From contig NMRB01000442.1 in the NCBI GenBank assembly GCA_002633025.1, forward strand, positions 284,957 to 348,956: 64,000 bases of DNA. Reading direction: 5' to 3'. The notes beneath the pieces were generated by a model that searched no databases, was not told where the DNA came from, and saw only the letters and a program-made list of their open reading frames with translations. The translations under genes and the position numbers were made by a program. The DNA is from Notospermus geniculatus (lineage: Eukaryota > Nemertea > Pilidiophora > Heteronemertea > Lineidae). Shown piece after piece: positions 53,118-62,960 of this stretch. Position 1 is the stretch's first letter; each line of letters starts with the position of its first letter.

Positions 53118-55337
53118 ATGGGTGTTGATCTTGGCAAATATCGCTCTACTGTTGGTCTGTACATTGGCAAAGCTAGGTTAAAGAGTCAACCACCTGATTC
53201 ATTTGGCTGTTGTCATACAGATTATTCCCACGCTAATATTGACTTCTCAGATATTGTACATGTAGCCTGGGACACAGATAAAGAAACAGATCACAAAACT
53301 ATTTGGTACTTTGCTTCTATTTGGCTTGTTCAAGCTTATTTGTACAAACTGCATTCAGTATTTAGGGAACAGCACATTCTGAAACTAGAACATGAACAAA
53401 CAATTGAAGCAAAACGCTTGCTTCAGAAACAAGAAAAGGAGAAGGAATGGTTTGCTAAGATTATGCAGCATTATTGGATGAAAAACAGACACTTGTATTC
53501 TGCATCATTGTACCTAATTCTTGCTGTAGGTTATCAGCTTTATGCTGCCAACCTTTTGCAACAGTGTAATGACATTGAATCCAATCCTGGCCCAACAGAT
53601 AATCATCAGAACAGGCCTGACAGAGTTGTACTCGGTTCATTTAACCAAGCTAGTACCCGTTATTCAGCAGATTCTATGGGGAAACAATGTGTCGCAAATG
53701 CAGCAGTAGCATTGATGTATTCTGTAATTGTACCACCAGTCAACTGGCAATTGCAAGATCTCAATGATATTTTAGATGAAGGTGATGCATGTTATAGAAA
53801 CCTCATGAAAAGTCAAGACAGTGGGTCTGGTTATCTAGCTGTTGATCAGCTTCCTATGTATCATTCCTCTTTCGAAAAACACTTTAAACTGACTCGTCAC
53901 GGTATCACTCAGAATATCTGCTTACATCACATTGAAAATTCAGTTGCTCTCTCAATGGAAAGTTTTATTTCAAAATTACAAACACAACAATCAAGTATGA
54001 TCATAATGATAATTGGCTGTGATGCATTCGCTGTTATTCAACTTGACAAGACATTTTATGTTTTTGATTCCCATAGCAGAGATAAATATGGTAATCCTGT
54101 GCCAGATGGAACTTCTATTTTGCTTTGTTTTCATTGTATATCACACATAAAAGCCTATCTGCATCAATATGCAAACAACCTGAATCAAACTGTACTTGAG
54201 GTCACTTTTTTCAATGTCCAAACAGTCACTCTAAAAGCTTTCAAGCTTGGAATCAAACGCCAGCAATCAGATATGCATCCAGTAGATACTGTATCTGCAC
54301 CATTTCGAGAAAAAGGTACTGAAAAGAAAGATGGTCAAAGTAAAAAAAGTGTTACTGATATAACTGGCACAAACGAGTCCAATCCGTTATTACAAAATTA
54401 CCTGAAAGATCAGTCAAAAAAAGCGCAGAAAAAAATGTATCATCGACTGTACATGCAAAGTGTAAGAGCAGATAAGATTAAGTGTGAACAAGCAAAGTTA
54501 AAGGACAAAGTCAGTAAGTGGAAAGCAAGACTAGATCCTGTACAATGTCGAAGGGAAAGAATCAACAACAAATTGCAAATGCAAAGAGCTAGACAAGACG
54601 AATCAAAACGTCAGCAAGAAAGAGCCAATAATAAATTGCAAATGCAAAGAGCTAGACAAGACAATTCAAAACGTCAGCAAGAAAGAGCCAATAATAAATT
54701 GCAAATGCAAAGAGCTAGACAAGACGAATCAAAACGTCAGCAAGAAAGAGCCAATAATAAACTGCAAATGCAAAGAGCTAGACAAGACGAATCAAAACGT
54801 CAGCAAGAAAGAGCCAATAATAAATTGCAAATGCAAAGAGCTAGACAAGACGAATCAAAACGTAAACAAGAAAGAATTCACGATAAATCACAAAAACAAA
54901 AAGTGAGACTGAATGAATCAATGCGTCAGCAAGAAAGAATTAAAGACAAACTCTATCGTCGAAAGACAAGGCAAATTGACTCACAACACACAACTGAGAA
55001 CAATACAAACATTATAAGAAAAAAACAAAAGCGTAAAGATACAACATTCAGAGAGCATGAAAACAGACAGAAAGCTTCCAAACGTATGAAAAAATGTCAA
55101 GAGTCAACTGTAACAACGAGTTGCTGTAACAATGATGACAACATTTTTACTTCTTATTCTCAAAAAAGAAAGTATGGCTCAACATTAAATGAAAATCTCA
55201 GTATCTTTGCTAAATTAACTTCACATGGTCCTGTATTTGTTTGTACATCTTGCCAGCAAACTTGGTTTGAACATTCAGTCACACCCTCGGAAAAATGGCC
55301 CCAAAATTTACGTCCACATTCATTCAAAGTGTATTAA
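53118..55337 (+). CDS. Helentron ORF1: 2A leader, C76-like cysteine protease, 21-residue repeats
   Basis: 739 residues. Residues 1-126 are a leader with a charged helix (about 85-120). Residues 127-148 are hydrophobic (LYSASLYLILAVGYQLYAAN), followed by the 2A motif D152-I-E-S-N-P-G-P159, which releases the leader co-translationally between G158 and P159. Next is a protease-like domain (about 180-380): MGKQCVANAAVAL with Cys191 and an FDSHSRD motif with Asp317-x-His319. This matches the Cys and Asp-x-His layout of family C76 (ubiquitin-specific domain of herpesvirus large tegument proteins). Other Helentrons carry OTU proteases, so an OTU-like activity is the alternative. Residues 480-626 are seven 21-residue coiled repeats. 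The end has CTSCQQTWFEH, half of a zinc motif whose partner lies in the next frame. ORF1 stops at 55337, 43 nt into ORF2. Confidence 0.8.
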   Translation: MGVDLGKYRSTVGLYIGKARLKSQPPDSFGCCHTDYSHANIDFSDIVHVAWDTDKETDHKTIWYFASIWLVQAYLYKLHSVFREQHILKLEHEQTIEAKRLLQKQEKEKEWFAKIMQHYWMKNRHLYSASLYLILAVGYQLYAANLLQQCNDIESNPGPTDNHQNRPDRVVLGSFNQASTRYSADSMGKQCVANAAVALMYSVIVPPVNWQLQDLNDILDEGDACYRNLMKSQDSGSGYLAVDQLPMYHSSFEKHFKLTRHGITQNICLHHIENSVALSMESFISKLQTQQSSMIIMIIGCDAFAVIQLDKTFYVFDSHSRDKYGNPVPDGTSILLCFHCISHIKAYLHQYANNLNQTVLEVTFFNVQTVTLKAFKLGIKRQQSDMHPVDTVSAPFREKGTEKKDGQSKKSVTDITGTNESNPLLQNYLKDQSKKAQKKMYHRLYMQSVRADKIKCEQAKLKDKVSKWKARLDPVQCRRERINNKLQMQRARQDESKRQQERANNKLQMQRARQDNSKRQQERANNKLQMQRARQDESKRQQERANNKLQMQRARQDESKRQQERANNKLQMQRARQDESKRKQERIHDKSQKQKVRLNESMRQQERIKDKLYRRKTRQIDSQHTTENNTNIIRKKQKRKDTTFREHENRQKASKRMKKCQESTVTTSCCNNDDNIFTSYSQKRKYGSTLNENLSIFAKLTSHGPVFVCTSCQQTWFEHSVTPSEKWPQNLRPHSFKVY
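53571..53594 (+). other. 2A ribosome-skipping motif
   Basis: Codons for D-I-E-S-N-P-G-P, preceded by Gln-Gln-Cys-Asn and a hydrophobic helix. This meets the D-x-E-x-N-P-G-P consensus exactly. The peptide bond before the final Pro would not form. Confidence 0.85.
54555..54995 (+). repeat. 63-bp coding tandem repeat, seven units
   Basis: Encodes ERANNKLQMQRARQDESKRQ-type 21-residue units starting at residues 480, 501, 522, 543, 564, 585 and 606. The middle four are nearly identical in DNA; the last two are diverged. The high Arg/Gln/Glu content suggests a coiled coil or nucleic-acid-binding rod. Confidence 0.9.
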
Positions 55338-58300
55338 CTGGAGTCACCTCTGTAAATAATAAACAGTGGTTATGCAACACCTGCTTAGATTCCTTGAAAT
55401 GTGGAAAAGTTCCAAAGTTAGCTGTTGTCAATGGCATGGGATTCCCACCGAAACCACCAGAACTGGATCTTCACCAGCTTGAAGAACGATTGATAGCATT
55501 GAGAATACCATTCATGCAAATCAGACAATTACCACGAGGTTCACAGTTGTCTCTGAAAGGATCGGTTGTGAATGTACCAACAGATGTCCAAACTACAGTA
55601 AATTCTCTACCAAGAACAGTGGATGAAACTGCCACTGTTCCTATTAAGCTTAAGAGAAAGTTATCCTACACTCATGCTGTTACAACAGAAAATGTCAGAC
55701 CTGTAGCAATCATTACTGCACTTCATTATTTGATCAATCATAGTAAACTTTATCAAGATGCAAATATTACAGTGAACAATAACTGGCAACAGAGTTTCCC
55801 ACCCGAAATTGAAGAGGAAAGTGACAATAGTGAACCTGAAGAGAACAATGAACCTAATGATCAAGAAGTTGATGTTGATCGTATCATGGAAGAATTTACA
55901 AACGAAATGAGAAACAGAATGAATGGCACAATGAATGACAATGCAACTAACTGTGATGAATCTAATGATCATTTTGATGAAGTAACTGAGGACGAAACAT
56001 CTGGCAATCTTGATACATTATTAGATGAACCTGAAATATTTAACTCAGAAGCATATTCATTTGCACCTGGTGAAAATCAGCGACCACTTGGTCTCTTTCA
56101 AGATAAAGATTCTGAGTATCTGGCTTTTCCAACCATATTCATTGGACAAAGACGAAAAGACAATAAAGAACGAAAAGTCCCTGTTCATTATAGTGATATT
56201 AGTAAATGGGAACTTCGATCTGTAGACAGGCGAGTAGCTACCTCAGTGCCAAATCTTTTCTACAAAATGAAAAAACTCCAAATCAAACAAATATCTGACA
56301 AAGTCCAACTTGCTATGCGTAGATGTAAAACACAAGGAAAAACGTACAATGCTGGTGATTTACTAAATCCAACTGTTGTGAATGAAATTACAAAATTAGA
56401 TGAAGGTTATCGCATTTTCCGAACAATAAGAGGGAGTCCACCATATTTTGAAGCTAGAAAAAAGCACCTATTTGCAATGATAAGACAATTAGGTTTACCT
56501 ACATGGTTTATATCACTATCTGCTGCTGAAACAAGATGGACTGACCTACTTCGCACTCTTGGAAAATTGCTAGACAATAAAAATTATTCTGATGAAGAAA
56601 TTCAGGAATTCACCTGGACAAAAAAGACCGACTTGATTAAATCTGATCCAGTCACTTGTGTGAGATTTTTTGATCACCGCATCCATACCTTTATCCACAA
56701 TGTATTACTGAGTCCACACAACCCTATTGGAAAAGTCTGTGATTTTTTCTACCGTGTAGAATTTCAACAGAGAGGAAGTCCACATATTCATATGCTTGTA
56801 TGGATTAATGGTGCTCCACAATTTGATAAAGATTCAGATGAAGACATAATCAAATTCATAGATGAATACGTGTCATGTGCACTGCCTGATGACTCTGATA
56901 CAACTTTGATTGAACTTCAGATGCATAAACACAGCCACACGTGTCGTAAAAATGGAAAACCAATATGTCGTTTTAACTTCCCTCTACCTCCAATGCCTGA
57001 AACAAAAATCTTGCGCCCATTTGAAATAGAACCAGAGGACATTGAACACCACAAAGCAAACTATAAGAAAATCTGCATGAAGTTAGATGCAATGGGTGAT
57101 GGTTCAGATATTTCATTTGATGAATTTCTTGCTGAATTAGAATTATCTCTGGAAGATTACTATTTGGCTCTCAGATCATCTCTTAATGCTCCAAAAATAT
57201 TTCTAAAACGCAAACCTTCAGAAATCAGAGTTAATGCCTACATGAAGTCATTAGTAAATGCTTGGAAAGCAAATCATGATATCCAGTTTGTATTAGATGC
57301 ATTTGCCTGTGCAACTTACATTGTCTCATACGTAAGCAAATCAGCTCGAGGCATGAGTAATTTATTACGCAATGCATGTAAGGAAGCAAAGAATGGCAAT
57401 CTAAATCTACGTCAACAAGTTCGTCAGATAGGAAACAAATTCCTAAATGCATGTGAAATCTCTGCTCAAGAAGCTGCCTATTTGGTTCTTCAATTGCCTC
57501 TTTCCAAAGGTACTAGAGAGGTCATGTTTCTTCCTACAGCTCCACCTGAAGATAGAACATTTCTTATAAAAAGCACGGCTGAATTAGAAAAACTTCCCCC
57601 AGAATCAACTGACATAAAAACAGGCAATATCATTACAAGATACAGCAAACGTCCCAAACAACTGGAAAATTGGTGTTTAGCAGATTATGCTTCAAAGATA
57701 AATATCACATATCCCAAACCAAATAAGGAGGACCCATTTGAAGATAACTTAGATGATATTGATGAAGACTCTCATGACAGTACACCTGTAACTGAAACAA
57801 TCAATGATACTGAAGCTGATCAGCTCCTAGTAGACTTCACCACTGATTCTGGTGTGAAATATAAACTCAGAGCAAACCCTAGAGTATTAAGATACATCAG
57901 ATACAATGAAAAGATTGACCCTGAAAACTGTTCAAGAGAAAGACTTCTTTTATTCTTACCATGGAGAAATGAAAATACTGATTTGCTTGGTGGTCACAGC
58001 TCACATTATGCACATTATATTTCAAAGAAATCCATTGTTGATGCCAAAAGAAAACAGTATGAACATATGGCTGATATTATTGATGAAGCTGCAAGAAGAG
58101 CAGAGTCTGAATCATATGGTGATCTTGCACCAAATGCCAGACACACAGATGATACTGATGCTGACGAAGTCATTCATGATTCTGGTGAACACGCATTCTT
58201 TAATCCTGCCAACAGTGAACACATGCAATCATATGACATTGGTGTAGATATAGGCCTTCCTCCTCGTACTGAATCAAACCACTTTGACAAATTACCTGGC

Positions 58301-60547
58301 AGAATACCAGATGATGAGTATCACCAACTAATCAGAAACCTGAATGAAAAACAACGTGCTATTTTCAAACATGTCATCAAACATATTAAAACTTCAAATG
58401 AAAAGTTGCACTTATTTGTGACTGGTGGTGCTGGTGTTGGCAAAAGTGTTACAATAAAAGCTATTCATCAAGGTCTCCTCCGTATATTATCAACAAATGC
58501 TGGAGATAATCCTGAAGACTGTTGGATACTTCTAACTGCTCCAACTGGTACTGCTGCATTCAACATCAATGGTACAACCCTACACACTGCCTTTCATATC
58601 TTGCCAAACCAAAGCTTGAAATACACCAAGTTGCCACAAAACCTTAGCGAAAAATACATCCAGTACTACAGAAATTTATCAGTTCTCATTATTGATGAAG
58701 TTAGTATGGTCGGTCGAAAAATGTTCCAATTTCTATCACTCAGACTTCAAGAATTAAAAGGCAACAAAGAACCATTCGGTGGAATTCATGTGATTGCTTT
58801 TGGAGATCTCTACCAACTTCAGCCAGTTATGGATAAATGGATTTTCTCAGATCCACTCAAAGCAGATACTGTTGATTATACAAACTTGGCCACAAATTTA
58901 TGGACTGGTGAACAAATTGATAATACTGATAACAATGAATTGGCACCAAGTACTAATCATGAACAAGAAGCAAAGCATTTTCAAATGTTTGAATTGACAG
59001 AAATAATGCGCCAAAAAGATGACATGGATTTTGCATTGTTACTCAACCGATTACGTGATGGCAATCATACTGAGGCTGACATTGAAACTCTAAAATCCAG
59101 GGTAATCTCCAAAGATGATCCTGATTACCCACAAAATGCACTACATTTGTACTGTACAAAGGCCAATGTTGCACAACATAACCAGTCTGTATTTGATGAC
59201 ACATTCACTGAAAAGACAATTGTCAATGCAGTAGATACAGTTTTAGCAGATTTCAGTGATGAAGTCAAACAAGTAATTCTTGAGCGAATCCCAGATGATC
59301 CTTCAGCTACTGCTGGTCTAGTAAACAATCTCCCTGTAGCAATTGACTTGCCTTATATGATGACATGTAATATCAACATTACTGATGGACTGACAAATGG
59401 CACCATGTGCCAAATGAAAAAAATTCAATATATGAATAATTTTGCAAAACCTGCAATTCTTTGGGTACAGTTTCATGAACCAGATGTTGGCAAAACCACA
59501 AGATCAACATATAAATCATTTTTCTCTGCTGATATTCTAAAAGAATGGACTCCCATTTTTGCTGTCAAACGCACCTTCTATCGTGGAAAAAGTTACACTC
59601 CTATCACACGAAGTCAATTCCCATTAACTTTTGGGGCTGCTAAAACAGTATGGAAAGCTCAAGGTTATTCCTTATCACAAGTTGTTGTTGACATGACTTC
59701 CAGAAGGAAAATAAACCATGTACATTATGTTGCCTTGAGTAGAGTGACAAGTATAAATGGACTATTCATATTAAATTTGCAAGAAGACAAAATCAGCACA
59801 GATCCACTGGTTACTAAAGAAATGAACAGACTAAGAAACAAATGCCAGTTAATGTTTAATTACACAATACCATCATCCATTGAATCAATGCAAAAGGATT
59901 GTCTAAAAGTCATGTTCCACAATACAAGGTCATTAAATCTTCATCTACAAGATATTGCTGCTGACCATCATCTGATGGCTGGAGACATTATAATATTAGC
60001 AGAGTCACGACTACTTTCCACTGATTCAGATGACTCTTTCTGCATTCCAAATTTCCATCTCTTCAGAAATGATCAAAAAACTACATCAGGGAGACGACCA
60101 CCACATGGATTAGCAATATACATTTCCAATGAATTCTCTCAATATTGCACACTGCAACATGTTTCCACTGACAACTTTGAAGCATCAGCAATTATGATAT
60201 CACACCCCATGTTGGAACTTCAAATTATCTCCATCTATAAATCACCTTCGTGTAATTTTTCAGCACTTTTTGCCAAACTAACAGATATAGCTGCAGAAAT
60301 CAACTTAGATAAACCTCTTCTTATTGTTGGTGACTTTAATTTCGACATCTGGGCTGGAAAAAATCATGCACAGTTGCAAAAAGTATGTCACATCTTCAAG
60401 TGTCACCAGCTTGTTAAGGAAATTACCACAGACTACAATTCTTTAATTGACATGATCTTTTCAAATAATCCCAACATTCAGACATCAACAATTGAGAGTC
60501 CATGGTCAGATCATAAAATATTGTTCATTAATTATCCACTTGATTAA
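55295..60547 (+). CDS. Helentron ORF2: Rep (HUH), PIF1-like helicase and AP endonuclease
   Basis: 1750 residues from the first Met. Likely expressed by frameshift from ORF1 rather than from this ATG. Order: CNTCLDSLKCGKVPK zinc half and a DUF6570-like region (EERLIALRIPFMQIRQLPRG, about 70-90); an acidic linker; the Helitron N-terminal/Rep domain with GSPHIHM (His497, His499) and the two-tyrosine motif TYIVSYVSK (Tyr675, Tyr679); the PIF1-type helicase with Walker A GGAGVGKS (1044-1051), Walker B LIIDE (1131-1135) and late motif HYVALSRVTS (about 1480); and a C-terminal endonuclease (about 1538-1750) with FHNTRSL, ILAESRL, VGDFNFDIW and SPWSDHK. The endonuclease marks it as a Helentron rather than a canonical Helitron. 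Every key residue I looked for is present, so it appears intact. Confidence 0.92.
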   Translation: MAPKFTSTFIQSVLTGVTSVNNKQWLCNTCLDSLKCGKVPKLAVVNGMGFPPKPPELDLHQLEERLIALRIPFMQIRQLPRGSQLSLKGSVVNVPTDVQTTVNSLPRTVDETATVPIKLKRKLSYTHAVTTENVRPVAIITALHYLINHSKLYQDANITVNNNWQQSFPPEIEEESDNSEPEENNEPNDQEVDVDRIMEEFTNEMRNRMNGTMNDNATNCDESNDHFDEVTEDETSGNLDTLLDEPEIFNSEAYSFAPGENQRPLGLFQDKDSEYLAFPTIFIGQRRKDNKERKVPVHYSDISKWELRSVDRRVATSVPNLFYKMKKLQIKQISDKVQLAMRRCKTQGKTYNAGDLLNPTVVNEITKLDEGYRIFRTIRGSPPYFEARKKHLFAMIRQLGLPTWFISLSAAETRWTDLLRTLGKLLDNKNYSDEEIQEFTWTKKTDLIKSDPVTCVRFFDHRIHTFIHNVLLSPHNPIGKVCDFFYRVEFQQRGSPHIHMLVWINGAPQFDKDSDEDIIKFIDEYVSCALPDDSDTTLIELQMHKHSHTCRKNGKPICRFNFPLPPMPETKILRPFEIEPEDIEHHKANYKKICMKLDAMGDGSDISFDEFLAELELSLEDYYLALRSSLNAPKIFLKRKPSEIRVNAYMKSLVNAWKANHDIQFVLDAFACATYIVSYVSKSARGMSNLLRNACKEAKNGNLNLRQQVRQIGNKFLNACEISAQEAAYLVLQLPLSKGTREVMFLPTAPPEDRTFLIKSTAELEKLPPESTDIKTGNIITRYSKRPKQLENWCLADYASKINITYPKPNKEDPFEDNLDDIDEDSHDSTPVTETINDTEADQLLVDFTTDSGVKYKLRANPRVLRYIRYNEKIDPENCSRERLLLFLPWRNENTDLLGGHSSHYAHYISKKSIVDAKRKQYEHMADIIDEAARRAESESYGDLAPNARHTDDTDADEVIHDSGEHAFFNPANSEHMQSYDIGVDIGLPPRTESNHFDKLPGRIPDDEYHQLIRNLNEKQRAIFKHVIKHIKTSNEKLHLFVTGGAGVGKSVTIKAIHQGLLRILSTNAGDNPEDCWILLTAPTGTAAFNINGTTLHTAFHILPNQSLKYTKLPQNLSEKYIQYYRNLSVLIIDEVSMVGRKMFQFLSLRLQELKGNKEPFGGIHVIAFGDLYQLQPVMDKWIFSDPLKADTVDYTNLATNLWTGEQIDNTDNNELAPSTNHEQEAKHFQMFELTEIMRQKDDMDFALLLNRLRDGNHTEADIETLKSRVISKDDPDYPQNALHLYCTKANVAQHNQSVFDDTFTEKTIVNAVDTVLADFSDEVKQVILERIPDDPSATAGLVNNLPVAIDLPYMMTCNINITDGLTNGTMCQMKKIQYMNNFAKPAILWVQFHEPDVGKTTRSTYKSFFSADILKEWTPIFAVKRTFYRGKSYTPITRSQFPLTFGAAKTVWKAQGYSLSQVVVDMTSRRKINHVHYVALSRVTSINGLFILNLQEDKISTDPLVTKEMNRLRNKCQLMFNYTIPSSIESMQKDCLKVMFHNTRSLNLHLQDIAADHHLMAGDIIILAESRLLSTDSDDSFCIPNFHLFRNDQKTTSGRRPPHGLAIYISNEFSQYCTLQHVSTDNFEASAIMISHPMLELQIISIYKSPSCNFSALFAKLTDIAAEINLDKPLLIVGDFNFDIWAGKNHAQLQKVCHIFKCHQLVKEITTDYNSLIDMIFSNNPNIQTSTIESPWSDHKILFINYPLD
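55304..55310 (+). promoter_or_regulatory. Putative -1 ribosomal frameshift site A_AAT_TTA
   Basis: In the ORF1 frame the codons are CAA AAT TTA, so AAATTTA fits X_XXY_YYZ in phase. Slipping back one base re-pairs as AAA TTT, which are exactly the ORF2 codons at 55304-55309. The ORF1 stop follows 25 nt later. The downstream pseudoknot or stem that normally stimulates slippage was not established. A simple indel mutation is the alternative. Confidence 0.6.
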
Positions 60548-62500
60548 AACCATGTCTTGACTTTTGTTATCTTCATCAACATTTCACTAAGCCCATGTTC
60601 TTTACACAGTTTCCACAATTATAGCAAGTAGTAGGAGAGTGGACAAAGGAGACAATAACAAAACTTACTAAGGGGATGGGGGAGGGGGAATGTTGAAATG
60701 ATACATAATTCATGCTCCGTCCTCATTGCACAAGTCAGTGCATCACATTTGGGTGTTTCATTCAACAAAGGTAGGATGCAAGTTCCCTTCAGTGACACTA
60801 CCAGCAGGAGTACACACTATGGGCTGTCAAATTGGACACTTCTTACCAATACATGTGAAACCGTCGCACACACTTGCCACATTTGCTAATCACTTCAACA
60901 GTGATTTGCTATTAAAGGTTGAAATAAATGACCTTCTTGGCCAATAATTCTATCCACTCTAAAACATTGTATCATTTCTGCATGAACCCGAAAAGCCCAC
61001 AAGTCTGTCTCTCCTCATTTGCTACCAATAAGCTTCACAACGAAATCTACTTCAGAATGCAAAGCATAAAATCTCCCTTTTGAAATGCATTTTAATCCAG
61101 TACCAAATATTCTCCGCCTGCAGCTAAACATAAATATTACTGGAGCTGCATTAACAGAGGTGTGGGGAGGGGGATATTCAATTTAAACCACTGCATCCTA
61201 AACATAGACTTATTGTGTATTATTCACATTGAATTATTGACTCACAGTGACTCTTACATTACAATGTGTCAATTCAGTAGTGGACTGTCTCAAACTCGGA
61301 GGAACATTCATTCACTGAAGGATTATAAGGAAAATTCTCCAACATGGATTACAAGTGCCAATATTCAGATCATCAGTTCAAAAATGGAGAGATCACTGTC
61401 CTACATCACAAGAATTACATTCTCCTCATCATTCACCAGTCCCATCAAACTGCAACAGATGAACTTGACAGGCATCAGGACAACACGTCAGTCCACAGTA
61501 AGTACCACATCGCATCATTATTGAAAAAGATGACTCAACTTTCCTCATAATCGCCACACTCTTCAGTGTAATACATGTATTGATTTCATTTCCTACAAAT
61601 CCTGTGTATTATCCCTTCACATCATTGATTTTAATTCTGATTCTCATTTCAGACTTTCTCTGCATCCTTCTGAAAGCTGATGCTAACAAGTACAGTTTCA
61701 TTTCGTTAAAGCATCAATATCCATCAGCCATTGGAAATCCCTTTCTCTGCAGAACATTCGCCATAGGACGCAGAAGGATATTCATGTGATCTTCAGATCT
61801 AAAAGGTACATGTATCTTCTGACGTTAGACTTTCCATCTACTACCACAACAAACTTAATTTAACAAAGTTCTCCATCCGAACACAAGCAACATTCAATCA
61901 ATTATAATGTACTTTTCACCATTTCAGGTTGTACTGGTACATGGACTCAGAGCTACAAAACACCCAGGCAGTGATGTACTTCTTCAAAATCTGACTATTG
62001 GCACGATACCAATCAACACAACAGTGGAGATACTGTCAACCATCATCTCAACAAAGGAATACTTTGGAAACCAACAAAAGAACATTCCTGTCAAATTTTA
62101 AGAAGGATGCGGACAATTCGGACTTTACATTCCCAAAAATAACATAAAACATGATTATATATATGTAGGCCTACACTATTATCTCACCAATTTCGACAAA
62201 TTAAGTACCGGTACTACAATGTTCCTCTGCCACTTTTTAATTCCTTGACCCACCGCAAATAATACACAAAGTACTTAATTTGTCAACATTCGGGAGATCA
62301 CATGTGTACCATTGGTGACCCGTTCTGGTGAAAACAGTGTCATCTCCCTCCGAAAGTAATGAACTGACTTGACACCAGGAGAAACTGGAAGAATATATTC
62401 TTTCAGATTTCATAACAGGCAGACAATATTGAAAATGACAACCTGCCAAGATAGGAGCAAAATGCGTCTAGTTTTGCCAGACCGGGTCACATTTGATTTT
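60548..62500. other. Helentron 3' region, non-coding
   Basis: AT-rich, with short frames only. It holds an AATAAA at about 60922 and two G-rich tracts (60672-60690 and 61163-61175). No gene is seen. Confidence 0.55.
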
Positions 62501-62860
62501 TAACTTCCAGGTTCACTATCATTGTGCATACCATTTAGTGCCTCCGGTCAAATTGCCACAATTCCTTGCCAAATATGCAGATTGCCTCAATTTACCTGTA
62601 AAACATTCGACCAAACCAAACCTCTAAAAACAAATGAGTTATTAATTGCCCAACCAGAGGATCAATTACAGTACGGTAGGTACCGGTACGTAATTGTCAT
62701 TTGGCTACCGATTCACTGCTGCTTCTGACATATGGAATGGAAATTTCACTCTTGTCACTTCATTGGAATGCACAATAATTTCAACTATCCTCATTGACAA
62801 ATATCATTCTCTTGTAATCATTGCATTCTCAATAAAAAAACTAATTTCCACACTAATGTC
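62501..62860 (+). repeat. Direct repeat, about 355 bp, copy 1 (inside Helentron 3' end)
   Basis: TTAACTTCCAGGTT, CACTATCATTGTGCATA... through ...TCTTGTAATCATTG is repeated at 62961-63315 with about 85% identity. Confidence 0.85.
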
Positions 62861-62943
62861 TTCTCATCACAAACCATTCGCAACAATGGCCACCACTCCA
62901 AACATGCCAAAGAAATCCGACACATCCTGTCAGCTCAGCGCAA

Positions 62944-62955
62944 GGCCCATGGGCC
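62944..62955. repeat. Helentron 3' terminal palindrome
   Basis: GGCCCATGGGCC, a perfect 12-bp palindrome, is followed by TCTTG and then TT. It is preceded by CAGCTCAGCGCAA. It resembles the 3' hairpin of Helentron-like repeats. Confidence 0.6.
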
Positions 62956-62960
62956 TCTTG

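Larger units (their letters stand above)
44119..62960 (+). mobile_element. Helentron (Helitron2-type rolling-circle transposon) with nested insertion
   Basis: The core (52.3-60.5 kb) encodes 2A/protease and Rep-helicase-endonuclease proteins diagnostic of Helentrons. The 3' end is proposed at 62960, after the palindrome GGCCCATGGGCC and CTCTTG, a terminus I know from many non-autonomous Helentron-like repeats of marine invertebrates. The 5' end is proposed at about 44119, where TAGCTCAGCTGACC forms a hairpin with GGTCAGCGGAGCT (44119-44152). A TGTCTG/GT microsatellite follows. That leaves a leader of about 3 kb once the nested DNA transposon (45067-50927) is subtracted. The 3' boundary and core are well supported. 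The 5' boundary could instead belong to an independent short copy. Confidence 0.5.

Noticed and set aside
55661-55972. Minus-strand frame inside Helentron ORF2 (and similar ones at 57231 and 59125)
   Set aside because: Shadows of the Rep-helicase coding strand.
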